Below are positions 36,515-46,043 of a DNA stretch of 64,000 nt, piece after piece. The DNA is from Sphingomonas melonis. GTDB lineage: Bacteria; Pseudomonadota; Alphaproteobacteria; Sphingomonadales; Sphingomonadaceae. The stretch is taken from contig NZ_JACCBY010000005.1 in assembly GCF_013409985.1 (NCBI RefSeq), positions 185,651 to 249,650 on the forward strand. The letters are read 5' to 3'. Under the pieces are notes generated by a model that saw only the letters and a list, made by a program, of their open reading frames with translations, was not told the DNA's origin and made no database searches. Numbering within the stretch: the stretch's first letter is position 1; each line of letters opens with the position of its first letter. The position numbers and the translations under genes were made by a program.

Positions 36515-37402
36515 ATGGCGGTGCTCGCCCGGATGCGGGCCGCATGGCGGGCGGCACTGTTGCTGACGCTGGCGTGGCTGATCGTCACGCCGGCGGCGGC
36601 GCAGACCTTCCCCAAGTTTACCGGCCTCGTCGTCGATGCCGCGAACGTCATCCCCCCCGAGCAGGAAGCGGCGCTGACCGCGAAGCTGGAGGCACTGCAA
36701 AAGGAGACCAAGCGGCAATTGGTGGTCGCGACGATCCCCAACCTGCAGGGGTATTCGTTAGAGGAATACGGCAATAAGCTGATCCGCAACTGGGGCGTCG
36801 GCTTACGGGACGTGAACAACGGGGCGATCCTTTTCATCGCCCCCCATGCACCCGCAGGACAGCGCGGCGTGCGGATCGAGGTCGGCTATGGACTTGAGCC
36901 GATCATCACCGACGCGTGGGCCAGCGTCATCATCAACAACGACATTATTCCGCGGCTGAAGGCGGGTGATATACCCGGCGGCCTTGATGCCGGCGTGGAC
37001 GCGATCGCAAAGCAGTTTCGTGCTTCCCCCGAAGAGGCACAGGCAAGACTGGATGCCGCTACCAAACAGTTTGACCAGACTCATCGGCGATCCACTGCGC
37101 GACAGAGTGGTGGCGTGCCGTTCGGATTGATCATCTGGGGCGTCATCCTGCTGTTCGTGCTGATACCGCTGTTTCGCGGGCGCAAGCGTGCCGGCCCATG
37201 GGGGCGGCGCTACAATGACGACGGTGGCAGCGCCCTCCCGATCGTTCTCTGGGGCATCGCGAATGAAATCGGCCGGTCTTCGCAAGGCGGCAGCTGGGGC
37301 GGCGGATCCGATGGCGGTAGCGACGGCAGCTGGGGCGGCGGCGGGTTCACTGGCGGCGGCGGCGGCTCCGGCGGCGGCGGTGGCGCTTCGGGGAGTTGGT
37401 GA
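36515..37402 (+). CDS. TPM-domain protein with Gly-rich tail (YgcG-like)
   Basis: 295 aa. A signal peptide (to about AAAQ) is followed by a TPM domain (FTGLVVDAANVIPPEQEAAL, GVGLRDVNNGAILFIAP, VRIEVGYGLEPIITDAWA), one membrane segment (PFGLIIWGVILLFVLIPLF) and a C-terminal tail of Gly/Ser/Trp repeats. TPM domains in plants act in photosystem II repair; in bacteria the role with LemA is not known. A GTG three bases earlier could also start the protein. Confidence 0.92.
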   Translation: MAVLARMRAAWRAALLLTLAWLIVTPAAAQTFPKFTGLVVDAANVIPPEQEAALTAKLEALQKETKRQLVVATIPNLQGYSLEEYGNKLIRNWGVGLRDVNNGAILFIAPHAPAGQRGVRIEVGYGLEPIITDAWASVIINNDIIPRLKAGDIPGGLDAGVDAIAKQFRASPEEAQARLDAATKQFDQTHRRSTARQSGGVPFGLIIWGVILLFVLIPLFRGRKRAGPWGRRYNDDGGSALPIVLWGIANEIGRSSQGGSWGGGSDGGSDGSWGGGGFTGGGGGSGGGGGASGSW

Positions 37403-37403
37403 C

Positions 37404-38075
37404 ATGCGGCTGACCGATACCGATCGGGCCCGCGTCGCTGCGGCGGTTGCCGAGGCGGAGCGCAGCACCGCCGGCGAGATCGTCACGATCGTCGCGCGGC
37501 GGTCGGACAAATATCATGATGTCGCGCTGCATTGGTCGGTGCTGGCCATGCTGTTCGTGCTCGCGCTGCTGGCGCTGTCGCCCGACGCGGCAGCGTGGCT
37601 GCACGGCCTTGTCGCCGATCCGTGGGAGGGCGCGCCGAGTCCCGGCGGGCTGTTCACCGTCGCGCTCGTGCTGCTCGCGATCACCTTCCTCGTCGTGCGG
37701 CTGGCGCTCGCCTGGATGCCGCTGCGGCTCGCGCTGACGCCGGGCAGCACCGCGGCGCGGCGGGTGCATGCCCGTGCGCTGATGCTGTTCCGCACGGCCG
37801 CGGAGGCACGGACGCTCGAGGCGACGGGGGTGCTGCTCTATCTGTCGCTCGACGAGCATCGTGCCGAGATCATCGCCGACCGCACCATCCACACGCGGGT
37901 TCCGCCCGACGTCTGGGGCGCGGCGATGGCGGCGCTGTTGACGGCGACGCGCGACGGCCGCCCCGGTGACGGCATAGCCGAAGCGGTACGCCAGATCGGC
38001 CTTGTCCTCGCCGAACAGTTTCCGCCACGGGCGGACGACACCAACGAACTTCCGGACCGATTGATCGAACTATGA
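37404..38075 (+). CDS. Membrane TPM-domain protein
   Basis: 223 aa. An N-terminal segment (RVAAAVAEAERSTAGEIVTIVARRSDKY) and a later one (LYLSLDEHRAEIIADRTIH) fit a TPM domain split by two membrane segments (VLAMLFVLALLALS, LFTVALVLLAITFLVV). The gene starts two bases after the stop of the first TPM gene, so lemA and both TPM genes form one unit. No catalytic role is assigned. Its stop overlaps the Nudix start. Confidence 0.88.
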   Translation: MRLTDTDRARVAAAVAEAERSTAGEIVTIVARRSDKYHDVALHWSVLAMLFVLALLALSPDAAAWLHGLVADPWEGAPSPGGLFTVALVLLAITFLVVRLALAWMPLRLALTPGSTAARRVHARALMLFRTAAEARTLEATGVLLYLSLDEHRAEIIADRTIHTRVPPDVWGAAMAALLTATRDGRPGDGIAEAVRQIGLVLAEQFPPRADDTNELPDRLIEL

Positions 38076-38599
38076 CCACCGAAACCGTCTGGGCGGGCAA
38101 ATATCTCTCGGTCAAGAAGGCCGGAACGTGGGAATATGCGGAGCGGGTCGGCGCGATCAGCGCGGCGGTGATCGTCGCGATCGACGGCGAGGGCCAGTTG
38201 CTGCTGGTCGAGCAGCATCGCGTGCCGCTCGGCCGCACCTGCCTCGAACTGCCGGCCGGACTGGTCGGCGACGAAAGCGCCGGCGAGAGCGTCGCCGAGG
38301 CGGCACGGCGCGAGCTGGAAGAGGAAACCGGCTATCACGCCGCGGTCGTGGAGGAGCGCGGCGACTTCTTCTCCTCGCCCGGCATGACCTCTGAGAGCTT
38401 CACGCTGGTGCTGGCGACCGGCCTGACCCGTACCGGCGACGGCGGCGGCGACGCGCAGGAGAATATCACCGTCCACCGCGTCGCGCCGGAGGCGGTTGCG
38501 GGCTTCGTCGCGGCGAAGCGGCGGGAGGGTGTGGCGATCGACGCCAAGATGCTGTTGCTGCTGGGCAGCGGGCTGCTCGACGAAGTGGTCGGGCGGTAG
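38072..38599 (+). CDS. Nudix hydrolase, ADP-ribose pyrophosphatase-like
   Basis: 175 aa. The Nudix box runs from LPAGLVGDES through ARRELEEETGY, and the downstream FFSSPGMTSESFTLVLATGL matches ADP-ribose/ADP-sugar pyrophosphatases. The ATG overlaps the preceding stop (ATGA). The link to the LemA-TPM unit is by position only. Confidence 0.9.
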   Translation: MTTETVWAGKYLSVKKAGTWEYAERVGAISAAVIVAIDGEGQLLLVEQHRVPLGRTCLELPAGLVGDESAGESVAEAARRELEEETGYHAAVVEERGDFFSSPGMTSESFTLVLATGLTRTGDGGGDAQENITVHRVAPEAVAGFVAAKRREGVAIDAKMLLLLGSGLLDEVVGR

Positions 38600-38644
38600 A
38601 TCAGCGAGAGCCTGCACGGCTGATCAGGTTCGGGCCCCTGCCCC

Positions 38645-38770
38645 CCACGACCGTCACCCCGGACTCGTTCCGGGGTCCACTTCGCGGCGAGGAGAATGGC
38701 TGGAGGCTCCACCCGCGCGACTGCGTCCCGGTGGACCCCGGATCGGGGCAGGGGGAATTAGGCGACCGTC
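38645..38770. repeat. Intergenic inverted repeat, family A
   Basis: The left arm GTCACCCCGGACTCGTTCCG GGGTCCAC is well kept; the right arm GTGGACCCCGGATCGGGGCA is shortened and does not end with the usual GGGGTGACG. It lies between convergent genes. Confidence 0.8.
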
Positions 38771-38794
38771 ACCTCAAGACGACAGACGTCCGGC

Positions 38795-39076
38795 TTAGCG
38801 GAAATTGTCGGCGTAAGCCTGGAGCTTCAACTTGCGCTCCGGCGCCGGGATCAGCTCGTAATCGAAGCCCTGCGCCTCGCAATAGGCGATCGCGGCCTCC
38901 TGCGTGGGGAAGCTCAGCCGGACCTGTTCGCGCGTATCGCCGCTGCCGGCCCAGCCGGTGAGCGGGTCGGGCTTCTTCGGCTCGGCGGGCTCGAATTCGA
39001 GGCTCCACGTCTGGGTCCGGGCTTTGCCGGACTGCATCGCGTTCTTGGGGCGCTGGAAGATACGGGCGGTAGGCAT
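38795..39076 (-). CDS. NDUFS4-like complex I accessory subunit
   Basis: 93 aa. It begins MPTARIFQRPKNAMQSGKA and continues WSLEFEP, GSGDTREQVRLSFPTQEAAIAYCEAQG, which is the pattern of the ETC complex I subunit family (NDUFS4/18 kDa). Such subunits occur in alphaproteobacteria and mitochondria and stabilise NADH:quinone oxidoreductase. The nuo operon is not in the window. It follows hrpB by nine bases. Confidence 0.92.
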   Translation of the reverse strand: MPTARIFQRPKNAMQSGKARTQTWSLEFEPAEPKKPDPLTGWAGSGDTREQVRLSFPTQEAAIAYCEAQGFDYELIPAPERKLKLQAYADNFR

Positions 39077-39085
39077 GGCGGCTCC

Positions 39086-41524
39086 TTAGCGCGTCCCGGC
39101 GGCGCGTGCATCCGCCTTTTTGGTGCGCAACGTCGCCGAGGCTGCGGCGGGATCGTCGGGCCACGGGTGTTTGGGGTAGCGGCCGCGCATCTCCTTGGCG
39201 ACCGCATGCCAGCTTCCCGCCCAGAAGCCCGGCAGATCGCGCGTCGTCTGGATCGGCCGGCCGGCGGGCGAGGTCAGGCTGAGCACCAGCGGGACCCGCT
39301 CCGACCCGATCCGTGGATGCTCGGCAAGGCCGAACAGCGCCTGCACGCGCAGCTCCACCTTGGGTCCGCCTTCCGCGGCATAATCAATGACATGCGTGCT
39401 CCCCGCCGGGCTGGTGAAGTCGGCGGGGGCAAGCCGGTCGACCTGCCGCATGCCGTCCCAGCCGATCACGGTGCGCAGCGCGTCGGTGAGCGCCCCGCCG
39501 GGGATCGCATCGAGCCGTCGGCGACCGTCGAGCAGCGGCGGCAACCACATGTCGAGCTGCTCGACCAGCAGTGCATCGATATCGACGCCAGCGTAGCGCG
39601 CGCGCGCCTTGAGCGCCTCGCCGCCCGCGCTCCATGGCAGCAGCGCGAGGCCATGGGTCCGCACCCCGTCGAGCAACGCCGCCGCCACCGCGGCGGGATC
39701 GGCCTGCGAATCGGGCCCAGACGACAGCCGCAGCGCGCCGAGCCGCCGCTCGCGCAAGGTGGTGACGCCACCGGTCGCCGGGTCGAAATCGACGGTACGC
39801 CGCGCCTCGATCCGGTCGGCGAACAGCCGCTCGATCGTCGCCAGCGTGATCGGCGCCGCGGCGAGGATGCGCGCGCCCGATGCCGCGCCCTGCGTCTCGG
39901 CTACCGCCAGCCATTCGCTGCGCGCCAGCGCCGTCGCCGGATCGAGCCGGAAGCCGCGCCCGCCGACCGACGCCCAATGCTCGCCGCTGGCGTCACGCGC
40001 CCGCGCGATCCGGTCGGGGAAGGCGAGCGCGATCGGCACCTCGACGCCTTCGGCGCTGCCGCCGTCGCTGCCGACCAGCCCGGCCCAGCGTTCGGCGAGC
40101 TTGCGGGCGGCCTGCGCCTTGGTGCCGCGCTCGCCGCGCCAGCGCCGCAGCCGCGAGTCGAGATCGGGATCGGTGCCGCCGAGCCCGCGCTCGGAGAGCA
40201 GCACCGCGACCTCGGCGGCGATGCGCCCCTGCCCCATTTCGCCTGCGCGCAGCAGCATATGCGCGAGCCGTGGCGGCATCGGCATCGCCGCGATGCGACG
40301 ACCGTGCGCGGTCGGGCGGCCATCGGCATCGATCGCCTCGATCGCCGCCAGCCGCTCGCGCGCCTCCGCCACCGCAGCCGCGGGGGGCGGATCGAGGAAG
40401 GCGAGATCGCGCGGATCATGGACGCCCCATAGTGCCGCGGCGAGGACGAGGCCGGAGAGATCCGCCTCCAAGATCTCGGGCGGGTCGAAGCGTGGCAGGC
40501 CGCCGGTCGCCGCCTCCTCCCACAGGCGATAGGCGACGCCGGGCCCGAGCCGCGCGGCGCGACCGGCGCGCTGCGTCACCGCGGCCTGGCTGGCGCGTTC
40601 GGTGACCAGCCGCGTCATCCCCGCGGCGCGATCGTAGCGCGGCCGCCGCGCCAGCCCCGAGTCGACGACGATGCGGATGCCGTCGAGCGTCAGGCTGGTC
40701 TCGGCGATCGAGGTGGCGAGCACCAGTTTGCGCCGGCCATCGGGCTCGGGGCGGATCGCGGCGCGCTGTGCGGCGGGGTCGAGGCTGCCGTGGAGTTCGT
40801 GGATGACGATATCGTCGGGCAGGCTGGCGAGCCGTTCCGCGGTTCGTTCGATCTCCGCGACGCCGGGCAGGAAGGCGAGCACGCCGCCCTCCGCCTCGCC
40901 GAGCGCACAGCGGATCGCGCTCGCCATCGCATCCTCGATCCGGCCGTCGCCGGCACGGCCGAGATGGCGCAGCGCCAGCGGATAGCTGCGCCCCTCGCTC
41001 TCGATCACCGGCGCATCGCCGAGCAGCGTCGCGAATCGCGCGCCGTCGAGCGTCGCCGACATGGCGACGATGCGCAGGTCGGGACGCAGCGATCCCTGCG
41101 CGTCGAGCGCGAGCGCGAGGCCGAAATCGCCGTCGAGGCTGCGCTCATGCACTTCGTCGAACAGCACCGCGGAGATGCCGGCGAGTTCGGGATCGGCCTG
41201 GATGCGCGCGACGAAAATGCCCTCGGTGACCACCGTCACCCGCGTCGCGGCGGAGCGCCGGCTGTCCATCCGCGTGGCATAGCCGAAGGTGCCGCCGACC
41301 GGCTCCCCGGCGAGCGCCGCCATCCGCTCCGCGGCGGCGCGGGCCGCGAGCCGGCGCGGCGAGAGCAACAGGATTTCCCCGCTGCACCAGTCCTCGCGCA
41401 GCAGCGCCGGCGCGACCGCCGTGGTCTTGCCCGCCCCCGGCGGCGCGACGAGCACGGCATTGGGGCGTGCGCGCAGCGCGGCGAGCAGGTCGGGCAGGAC
41501 GGCGAGGATCGGCAGGTCGGTCAC
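39086..41524 (-). CDS. hrpB: ATP-dependent helicase HrpB
   Basis: 812 aa with a GTG start. Helicase motifs are Walker A PPGAGKTTA, the DEVHERSLDGD motif II, SATLDG motif III and TQRAGRAARLGPG motif VI. A helicase-associated domain and the HrpB C-terminal domain (LPGFWAGSWHAVAKEMRGRY, PKHPWPDDP) complete it. It is a DEAH-type RNA helicase; the cellular role of HrpB is poorly defined. Confidence 0.96.
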   Translation of the reverse strand: MTDLPILAVLPDLLAALRARPNAVLVAPPGAGKTTAVAPALLREDWCSGEILLLSPRRLAARAAAERMAALAGEPVGGTFGYATRMDSRRSAATRVTVVTEGIFVARIQADPELAGISAVLFDEVHERSLDGDFGLALALDAQGSLRPDLRIVAMSATLDGARFATLLGDAPVIESEGRSYPLALRHLGRAGDGRIEDAMASAIRCALGEAEGGVLAFLPGVAEIERTAERLASLPDDIVIHELHGSLDPAAQRAAIRPEPDGRRKLVLATSIAETSLTLDGIRIVVDSGLARRPRYDRAAGMTRLVTERASQAAVTQRAGRAARLGPGVAYRLWEEAATGGLPRFDPPEILEADLSGLVLAAALWGVHDPRDLAFLDPPPAAAVAEARERLAAIEAIDADGRPTAHGRRIAAMPMPPRLAHMLLRAGEMGQGRIAAEVAVLLSERGLGGTDPDLDSRLRRWRGERGTKAQAARKLAERWAGLVGSDGGSAEGVEVPIALAFPDRIARARDASGEHWASVGGRGFRLDPATALARSEWLAVAETQGAASGARILAAAPITLATIERLFADRIEARRTVDFDPATGGVTTLRERRLGALRLSSGPDSQADPAAVAAALLDGVRTHGLALLPWSAGGEALKARARYAGVDIDALLVEQLDMWLPPLLDGRRRLDAIPGGALTDALRTVIGWDGMRQVDRLAPADFTSPAGSTHVIDYAAEGGPKVELRVQALFGLAEHPRIGSERVPLVLSLTSPAGRPIQTTRDLPGFWAGSWHAVAKEMRGRYPKHPWPDDPAAASATLRTKKADARAAGTR

Positions 41525-41608
41525 GATCGCGCCGCCTTGCCATGGATCGCCGCACGACGCGACAGCCGCGGCCTGCTATCGTGCGCGGACACCAGGAAGG
41601 ACACGCAC

Positions 41609-41938
41609 ATGGGTCTATTGGACACTCTCCTCGGCCAGGTCGCCGGCAATCCCGAGATCGCCAATCTCGCCGCCCGCATCGGCCTGTCGCCCGAACAGGT
41701 GGCAGCCGCGGTCGCCGCGCTCGGCGCCGCGCATGCACAGCCCGGCGACACCGTTGCGGGCGCGGCGGATACGACCGGCCTGTCGCCGGACGTGCTGCAA
41801 CAGATCCTGACGCATCTCGGCGGTGAAGGCGCGCTGGGCAATCTCGGCGCGATGCTGGGCGGCGCCGAGGGCCAAGGCGGGTTGGGCGGATTGGGCGGGA
41901 TGCTCGGCGGTCTCGGGGGATTGTCCGGAAAGCCGTGA
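41609..41938 (+). CDS. DUF937 (YidB-like) protein
   Basis: 109 aa. The N-terminal half (MGLLDTLLGQVAGNPEIANL, GLSPEQVAAAVAALGAA, LSPDVLQQILTHLGGEG) is helical. The C-terminal ~30 residues are Gly/Leu-rich repeats (GGLGGLGGMLGGLGGLSG). DUF937 proteins have no settled function. AGGAAGG lies eight bases before the ATG. The 225-bp gap after it holds a run of nine G at about 41996-42004 and no gene. Confidence 0.85.
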   Translation: MGLLDTLLGQVAGNPEIANLAARIGLSPEQVAAAVAALGAAHAQPGDTVAGAADTTGLSPDVLQQILTHLGGEGALGNLGAMLGGAEGQGGLGGLGGMLGGLGGLSGKP

Positions 41939-42163
41939 TGCGGGGCGACTCTCGCCCCCTTCATCCTCCGACTGCGCCGCGTGGCCGCAGGTGCAGGGGG
42001 GGGGATCATCGCCCGTGCGCACCCTTCGATCGGCGGAGGGAAAATACCGCCGCACGGCATACGTCGCTCACCCCAGATGACGAAAAGGTCATCGGGCGCG
42101 TCCTAGTATCTCGCGGCATGGCGGTGGTAGGTTCGCCGCGGACAGGGCAGTCGGGCGGGACCA

Positions 42164-43102
42164 TTGGGCGGACATCATCATCACGGGCATCACCATGCGC
42201 ATGACCATGGGCACGGCCACGGACACGGGCATCACCACGGCCATGCCCCCGCCTCGTTCGATCGCGCCTTTGCGATCGGCATCGCGCTCAACATCGCCTA
42301 TGTGCTCACCGAGGGCGGCGCGGGGCTGTGGACCGGGTCGGTCGCACTGCTGGCCGATGCCGGGCACAATCTGTCCGACGTGCTCGGGCTGGCGGTCGCC
42401 TGGGGCGGGGCGGCGCTGGCGCGCAGCGCGCCGACCAAGCGCTTCACCTATGGGCTGAAGGGCTCGACGATCCTCGCCGCGCTGGCCAATGCACTGTTCC
42501 TGCTCGTCGCGATCGGCGCAATCGGGCTGGAGGCGGTGCGGCGGATCGGCGATCCACCAACGGTCGCCGGGCTCACCGTCTCGGCGGTCGCCGGCATCGG
42601 CATTCTGGTCAACGCCGTCACCGCCTGGCTGTTCGCGCGCGGGCGCAAGCATGACATCAATATCCGCGGCGCCTATCTGCACATGCTGAGCGACGCGATG
42701 GTCTCCGCCGGCGTGGTGCTGGCCGGCGTCGCGATCTGGGCAACCGGGTTCGGCTGGATCGATCCCCTGGTCAGCCTCGCCATCGCCGCGCTGATCTTCT
42801 GGCAGACCTGGGGCCTGCTTCACGAGACGGTCGAGATGTCGCTCGCGGCGGTGCCGCGCGCGATCGACTATGACGCGGTCACCGCGGCGCTCGAGGGGCT
42901 GCCCGGCGTCGCGCGGGTCCACGACCTGCATATCTGGGCGATGTCGACCACCGAGCCGGTGCTGACCGCGCATCTGATGATCCCCGGCGGCCATCCCGGC
43001 GATGGCTTCCTCGTCGCCGCGCGCACGATGCTGCACGAACAGTTCGCGATCGGCCACACGACGTTGCAGGTCGAGACCGGCGGCGAGTGCGCCGCCTGCT
43101 GA
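42164..43102 (+). CDS. Cation diffusion facilitator (Zn2+/Cd2+/Co2+ exporter)
   Basis: 312 aa from a TTG start with GGCGGGA upstream. The N-terminal ~27 residues are a His/Gly metal-binding tail. Six membrane segments follow; the transport site is ALLADAGHNLSDVLGLAVAW in TM2 and YLHMLSDAMVSAGVVLAG in TM5 (HxxxD pairs). The C-terminal cytosolic domain has VHDLHIWAMS. Closest in pattern to ZitB/CzcD. It exports divalent metal in exchange for H+. Confidence 0.95.
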   Translation: MGGHHHHGHHHAHDHGHGHGHGHHHGHAPASFDRAFAIGIALNIAYVLTEGGAGLWTGSVALLADAGHNLSDVLGLAVAWGGAALARSAPTKRFTYGLKGSTILAALANALFLLVAIGAIGLEAVRRIGDPPTVAGLTVSAVAGIGILVNAVTAWLFARGRKHDINIRGAYLHMLSDAMVSAGVVLAGVAIWATGFGWIDPLVSLAIAALIFWQTWGLLHETVEMSLAAVPRAIDYDAVTAALEGLPGVARVHDLHIWAMSTTEPVLTAHLMIPGGHPGDGFLVAARTMLHEQFAIGHTTLQVETGGECAAC

Positions 43103-43119
43103 GGAACAGGCCCGCGCCC

Positions 43120-43205
43120 TGCCTCGTCATCGCGGGGTGGGGCTTTCTTAGGCGCCCGCGTCGCGGCTCACGGGGGACCGGCGCATCAGTATCCCCGCCT
43201 CCGCG
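43120..43205. repeat. Intergenic inverted repeat, family C
   Basis: CGTCATCGCGGGGTGGGGCT and ATCCCCGCCTCCGCGGGGAT plus GACGG face each other across about 40 bp, the same design as the element at 14660-14756. It lies between two convergent genes. Confidence 0.75.
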
Positions 43206-43235
43206 GGGATGACGGAAAGGGCAGTCGCCCTGCCC

Positions 43236-44246
43236 TCAATAGGCCCGGGCGACCGCGAATTCGACCGCTTCGATCATCGCGTCCTTGGCTTTGCCGTTGG
43301 CGAAGCCGCCGATCGCGTCGATCGCGCGCTGGCCGTAGTGGCGGGCGCGGGCGAGCGTGTCGTCGACCGAGCGCGTCTGGCGCACCAGATCGATGGCGTG
43401 GGCGAAATCGGCATCCGACTGGCGCCGGCCCTCGATCGCGTCCTTCCAGAACTTGCGATCCTCGACGCCGCCGCGGGCGTAGGCGAGGATCACCGGCAGC
43501 GTCATCTTGCCTTCGCGGAAGTCGTCGCCGGCATCCTTGCCCATCGTGCCCGCGTCCGAGACATAGTCGATCGCGTCGTCGACGAGCTGGAAGGCGATGC
43601 CGAGGTTGCGGCCATAAGCGTCGAGCGCCAGTTCCTCGCCCTCGGGCCGTTCGGCGACGACCGCGGCGATGCGGCAGGCCGCGGCGAACAGCGCCGCGGT
43701 CTTGGCGTTGATGATGTCGAGATAGCGATCCTCGCCAAGGTCGACGCGGCGCGCGGCGGTGAGCTGGTTGACCTCGCCCTCCGCGATCACCGCCGAGGCG
43801 TTCGACAGGATCTTGAGGACCTTGAGGCTGCCATCCTCGACCATCAGCTCGAAGCTGCGGCTGAACAGGAAGTCGCCGACCAGCACGCTGGCCGGATTGC
43901 CCCAGATGATGTTGGCGGTCCGCTTGCCGCGACGCAGGTCGGAGCCGTCGACGACGTCGTCGTGGAGCAGCGTCGCGGTGTGGATGAACTCGACCGAGGC
44001 GGCGAGGCGATGGTGCCGCGTACCGGTATAGCCGATCAGCCGGGCGCTGCTCAGCGTCAGCATCGGCCGCATCCGCTTGCCGCCCCCCGCGATCAGATGC
44101 CCGGCAAGTTCCGGTATCAGCGGAATTTGCGACTGCATACGGTCGAGGATCACCGTGTTGACGGCGTTCATGTCCCCCGCGACGAGCTGGAGCAGCGGCT
44201 CCAGCGAAGGCTCGCGGTTGTCGAGGCGATGGATGGTGGCGGTCAT
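43236..44246 (-). CDS. Long-chain polyprenyl diphosphate synthase
   Basis: 336 aa. The first Asp-rich motif is LLHDDVVDGSDLRRG and the second is FQLVDDAIDY; GGGKRMRPML binds the substrate pyrophosphate. This is the octaprenyl/decaprenyl type (IspB-like) that makes the ubiquinone side chain. Chain length cannot be read with certainty. The start MTATIHRLDN was chosen over an upstream in-frame ATG that falls in the chorismate mutase leader. Confidence 0.95.
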   Translation of the reverse strand: MTATIHRLDNREPSLEPLLQLVAGDMNAVNTVILDRMQSQIPLIPELAGHLIAGGGKRMRPMLTLSSARLIGYTGTRHHRLAASVEFIHTATLLHDDVVDGSDLRRGKRTANIIWGNPASVLVGDFLFSRSFELMVEDGSLKVLKILSNASAVIAEGEVNQLTAARRVDLGEDRYLDIINAKTAALFAAACRIAAVVAERPEGEELALDAYGRNLGIAFQLVDDAIDYVSDAGTMGKDAGDDFREGKMTLPVILAYARGGVEDRKFWKDAIEGRRQSDADFAHAIDLVRQTRSVDDTLARARHYGQRAIDAIGGFANGKAKDAMIEAVEFAVARAY

Positions 44247-44347
44247 CTCGCCCTGCGCTCTGCCGGGTGCGCGAGGCGAACGCAAGCCTTGCTCGCGGGT
44301 GCAACACACCCCATGGGAGGCGGACACCGACCGACGAAAGGCGACGC

Positions 44348-44626
44348 ATGAGCGACGACGTGCTCCAGGGATATCGCAAGAGCATCGACAATATCGATGC
44401 GGCGCTGGTCCATCTGCTCGCCGAACGCTTCAAGGTGACGCAGGCGGTGGGCCGTCACAAGGCGACCTCGGGCCTGCCCGCCGCCGATCCGGGGCGCGAG
44501 GAGCGACAGATCGCGCGGCTGCGCCGGCTCGCCGAAGAGGCCGAGCTCGATCCCGAATTCAGCGAGAAATTCCTGCGCTTCATCATTGACGAGGTGATCC
44601 GCCATCACCAGCAGTTGCGCGGCTGA
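44348..44626 (+). CDS. Chorismate mutase, AroQ type
   Basis: 92 aa, three-helix fold: YRKSIDNIDAALVHLLAERFKVTQAVGRHKA, then DPGREERQIARLRRLAEEA and FLRFIIDEVIRHHQ. It converts chorismate to prephenate for Phe and Tyr synthesis. It is divergent from the polyprenyl synthase gene, leaving a 101-bp shared control region. Confidence 0.93.
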   Translation: MSDDVLQGYRKSIDNIDAALVHLLAERFKVTQAVGRHKATSGLPAADPGREERQIARLRRLAEEAELDPEFSEKFLRFIIDEVIRHHQQLRG

Positions 44627-44649
44627 GCCCGGCCGACCATCTCCCGCGT

Positions 44650-45033
44650 GTGATCCTGTCCCTTCTCCTCGCCGCCGCCGCGCCGGCGGTCCCGCCGCCG
44701 GCGGCGATCCTCGGCACCTGGCACAATCCCAAGAACAGCGTCGCGGTGCGCACCGGGCATTGCGGCGAGAAGCTGTGCGGCTGGGTGGTGCGCGCCAGCG
44801 ACAAGGCGCAGCGAGACGTCGCCGACAAGGGCTATCCGCCGCTGATCGGCACCGCCCTGCTGCGCGACTATAAGGCGGACGGCAAACAGCGCTGGGCGGG
44901 GCAGATCTATGTGCCCGACATGGGCCGGGCGTTCGGATCGACGGTGACGATGGTGGATGCGAACACGCTCAACGTCCGCGGCTGTCTGATCGGCGGGTTC
45001 ATCTGCAAGTCGCAGATCTGGCGGCGCGACTGA
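44650..45033 (+). CDS. DUF2147 family exported protein
   Basis: 127 aa from a GTG start. A hydrophobic N-terminal stretch ([17 protein letters not shown]) looks like a signal peptide. The DUF2147 core has [26 protein letters not shown] and a C-terminal [18 protein letters not shown]. Cys pairs suggest disulphides in the periplasm. The function of the family is unknown. The stop overlaps the tmk start. Confidence 0.88.
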   Translation: MILSLLLAAAAPAVPPPAAILGTWHNPKNSVAVRTGHCGEKLCGWVVRASDKAQRDVADKGYPPLIGTALLRDYKADGKQRWAGQIYVPDMGRAFGSTVTMVDANTLNVRGCLIGGFICKSQIWRRD

Positions 45034-45671
45034 TGGCGGGCGCGTTCATCGCCGTCGAGGGCGTCGACGGATCGGGCAAGAGCGGCGTCGTCCGCCGCCT
45101 CGTCGCGGGACTGCAGGCGCGCGGGCACGACGTGGTCGGCACGCGCGAGCCGGGCGGCACGCCGCAGGGCGAGGCGCTGCGCGGGCTGCTGCTGGCGGGC
45201 GAGGATGCGGCGTGGGAGCCACGTGCGGAACTGCTGCTGATGACTGCGGCGCGCGTCCAGCACGTCGCGCGCGTCGTGCTGCCGGCGGTGCATGCCGGGC
45301 GGGTCGTCGTGTCGGACCGTTATGCGGGGTCGACGCTGGCCTATCAGGGCGCCGGGCGGGGCATGTCGGAAGCGCTGATCCGCGAGTTGCACGCGGCGAT
45401 GGTCGACGATCTGTGGCCGGACCTGACGCTGCTGCTCGATGTCGATCCGGTGATCGGGCTGGCGCGCAGCCGCAAGCGGCTCGCCGACGGCGCGATCGAC
45501 GAGGGGCGGTTCGAGAGTCTCGACCTCGCCTTCCACCAGCGCATCCGCGAGGCGTTCCTCGCGCAGGCCGCGGCGGCGCCGGAGCGGCACGCGGTGATCG
45601 ACGCGAGCGGCGCGCCGGGTGCGGTGCAGGCGCAGGCGCTCGCCGCGGTGGAGCGGTTTTTGGCGCGCTGA
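45033..45671 (+). CDS. tmk: Thymidylate kinase
   Basis: 212 aa. The P-loop is [11 protein letters not shown], the TMP-binding motif [14 protein letters not shown], and the DRY motif [35 protein letters not shown] follows. It phosphorylates dTMP to dTDP. Its ATG overlaps the DUF2147 stop (TGATG). holB, which often follows tmk, is not here. Confidence 0.97.
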   Translation: MAGAFIAVEGVDGSGKSGVVRRLVAGLQARGHDVVGTREPGGTPQGEALRGLLLAGEDAAWEPRAELLLMTAARVQHVARVVLPAVHAGRVVVSDRYAGSTLAYQGAGRGMSEALIRELHAAMVDDLWPDLTLLLDVDPVIGLARSRKRLADGAIDEGRFESLDLAFHQRIREAFLAQAAAAPERHAVIDASGAPGAVQAQALAAVERFLAR

Positions 45672-45689
45672 CCCTGTCCTCCCCTGCCA

Positions 45690-46020
45690 GGACAGGGCGA
45701 TTGCCTATGGCTGGGGTGGTGAGGTTCGATCGGTTCCCTCATCATAGCCGTCACCCCGGACTCGTTCCGGGGTCCACCGGGCCGCAAGGGAACGGTGTCC
45801 CATCAAGCCTTTCTCCCCGCCGCAGAGTGGACCCCGGAACGAGTCCGGGGTGACGGAATGGGGTTGGACGGCGGCCGGCTCGAACACACGTTTCTATGTG
45901 ATAGCCCTCCCCGCCAGGGGGAGGTGGCAGTGCGGCGCCCTGACAGAGGGGAGGATACGGCACGTTCGGCGTATGCGGAGGCGCCCCCCTCCACCACGCC
46001 CTGCGGGCGCGTCCCCAGTG
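45690..46020. repeat. Composite intergenic repeats, families A and B
   Basis: Fills most of the 372-bp gap between convergent genes. A long family A element runs from GCCTATGGCTG and GTGAGGTTCGATCGG through GTTCCGGGGTCCACC ... GTGGACCCCGGAACGAGTCC; it is inverted compared with the copies at 22.5 and 60.9 kb. It is followed by an eroded family B element (CCTCCCCGCCAGGGGGAGG ... CCACGCCCTGCGGGCGCG). No gene is seen. Confidence 0.85.
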
Positions 46021-46043
46021 CTAAAGCGACGGAGGAATTTGGA

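Noticed and set aside
40790..41608. Upstream extension of the DUF937 gene
   Set aside because: It is the antisense of hrpB; the ATG at 41609 has AGGAAGG upstream and begins the conserved sequence.
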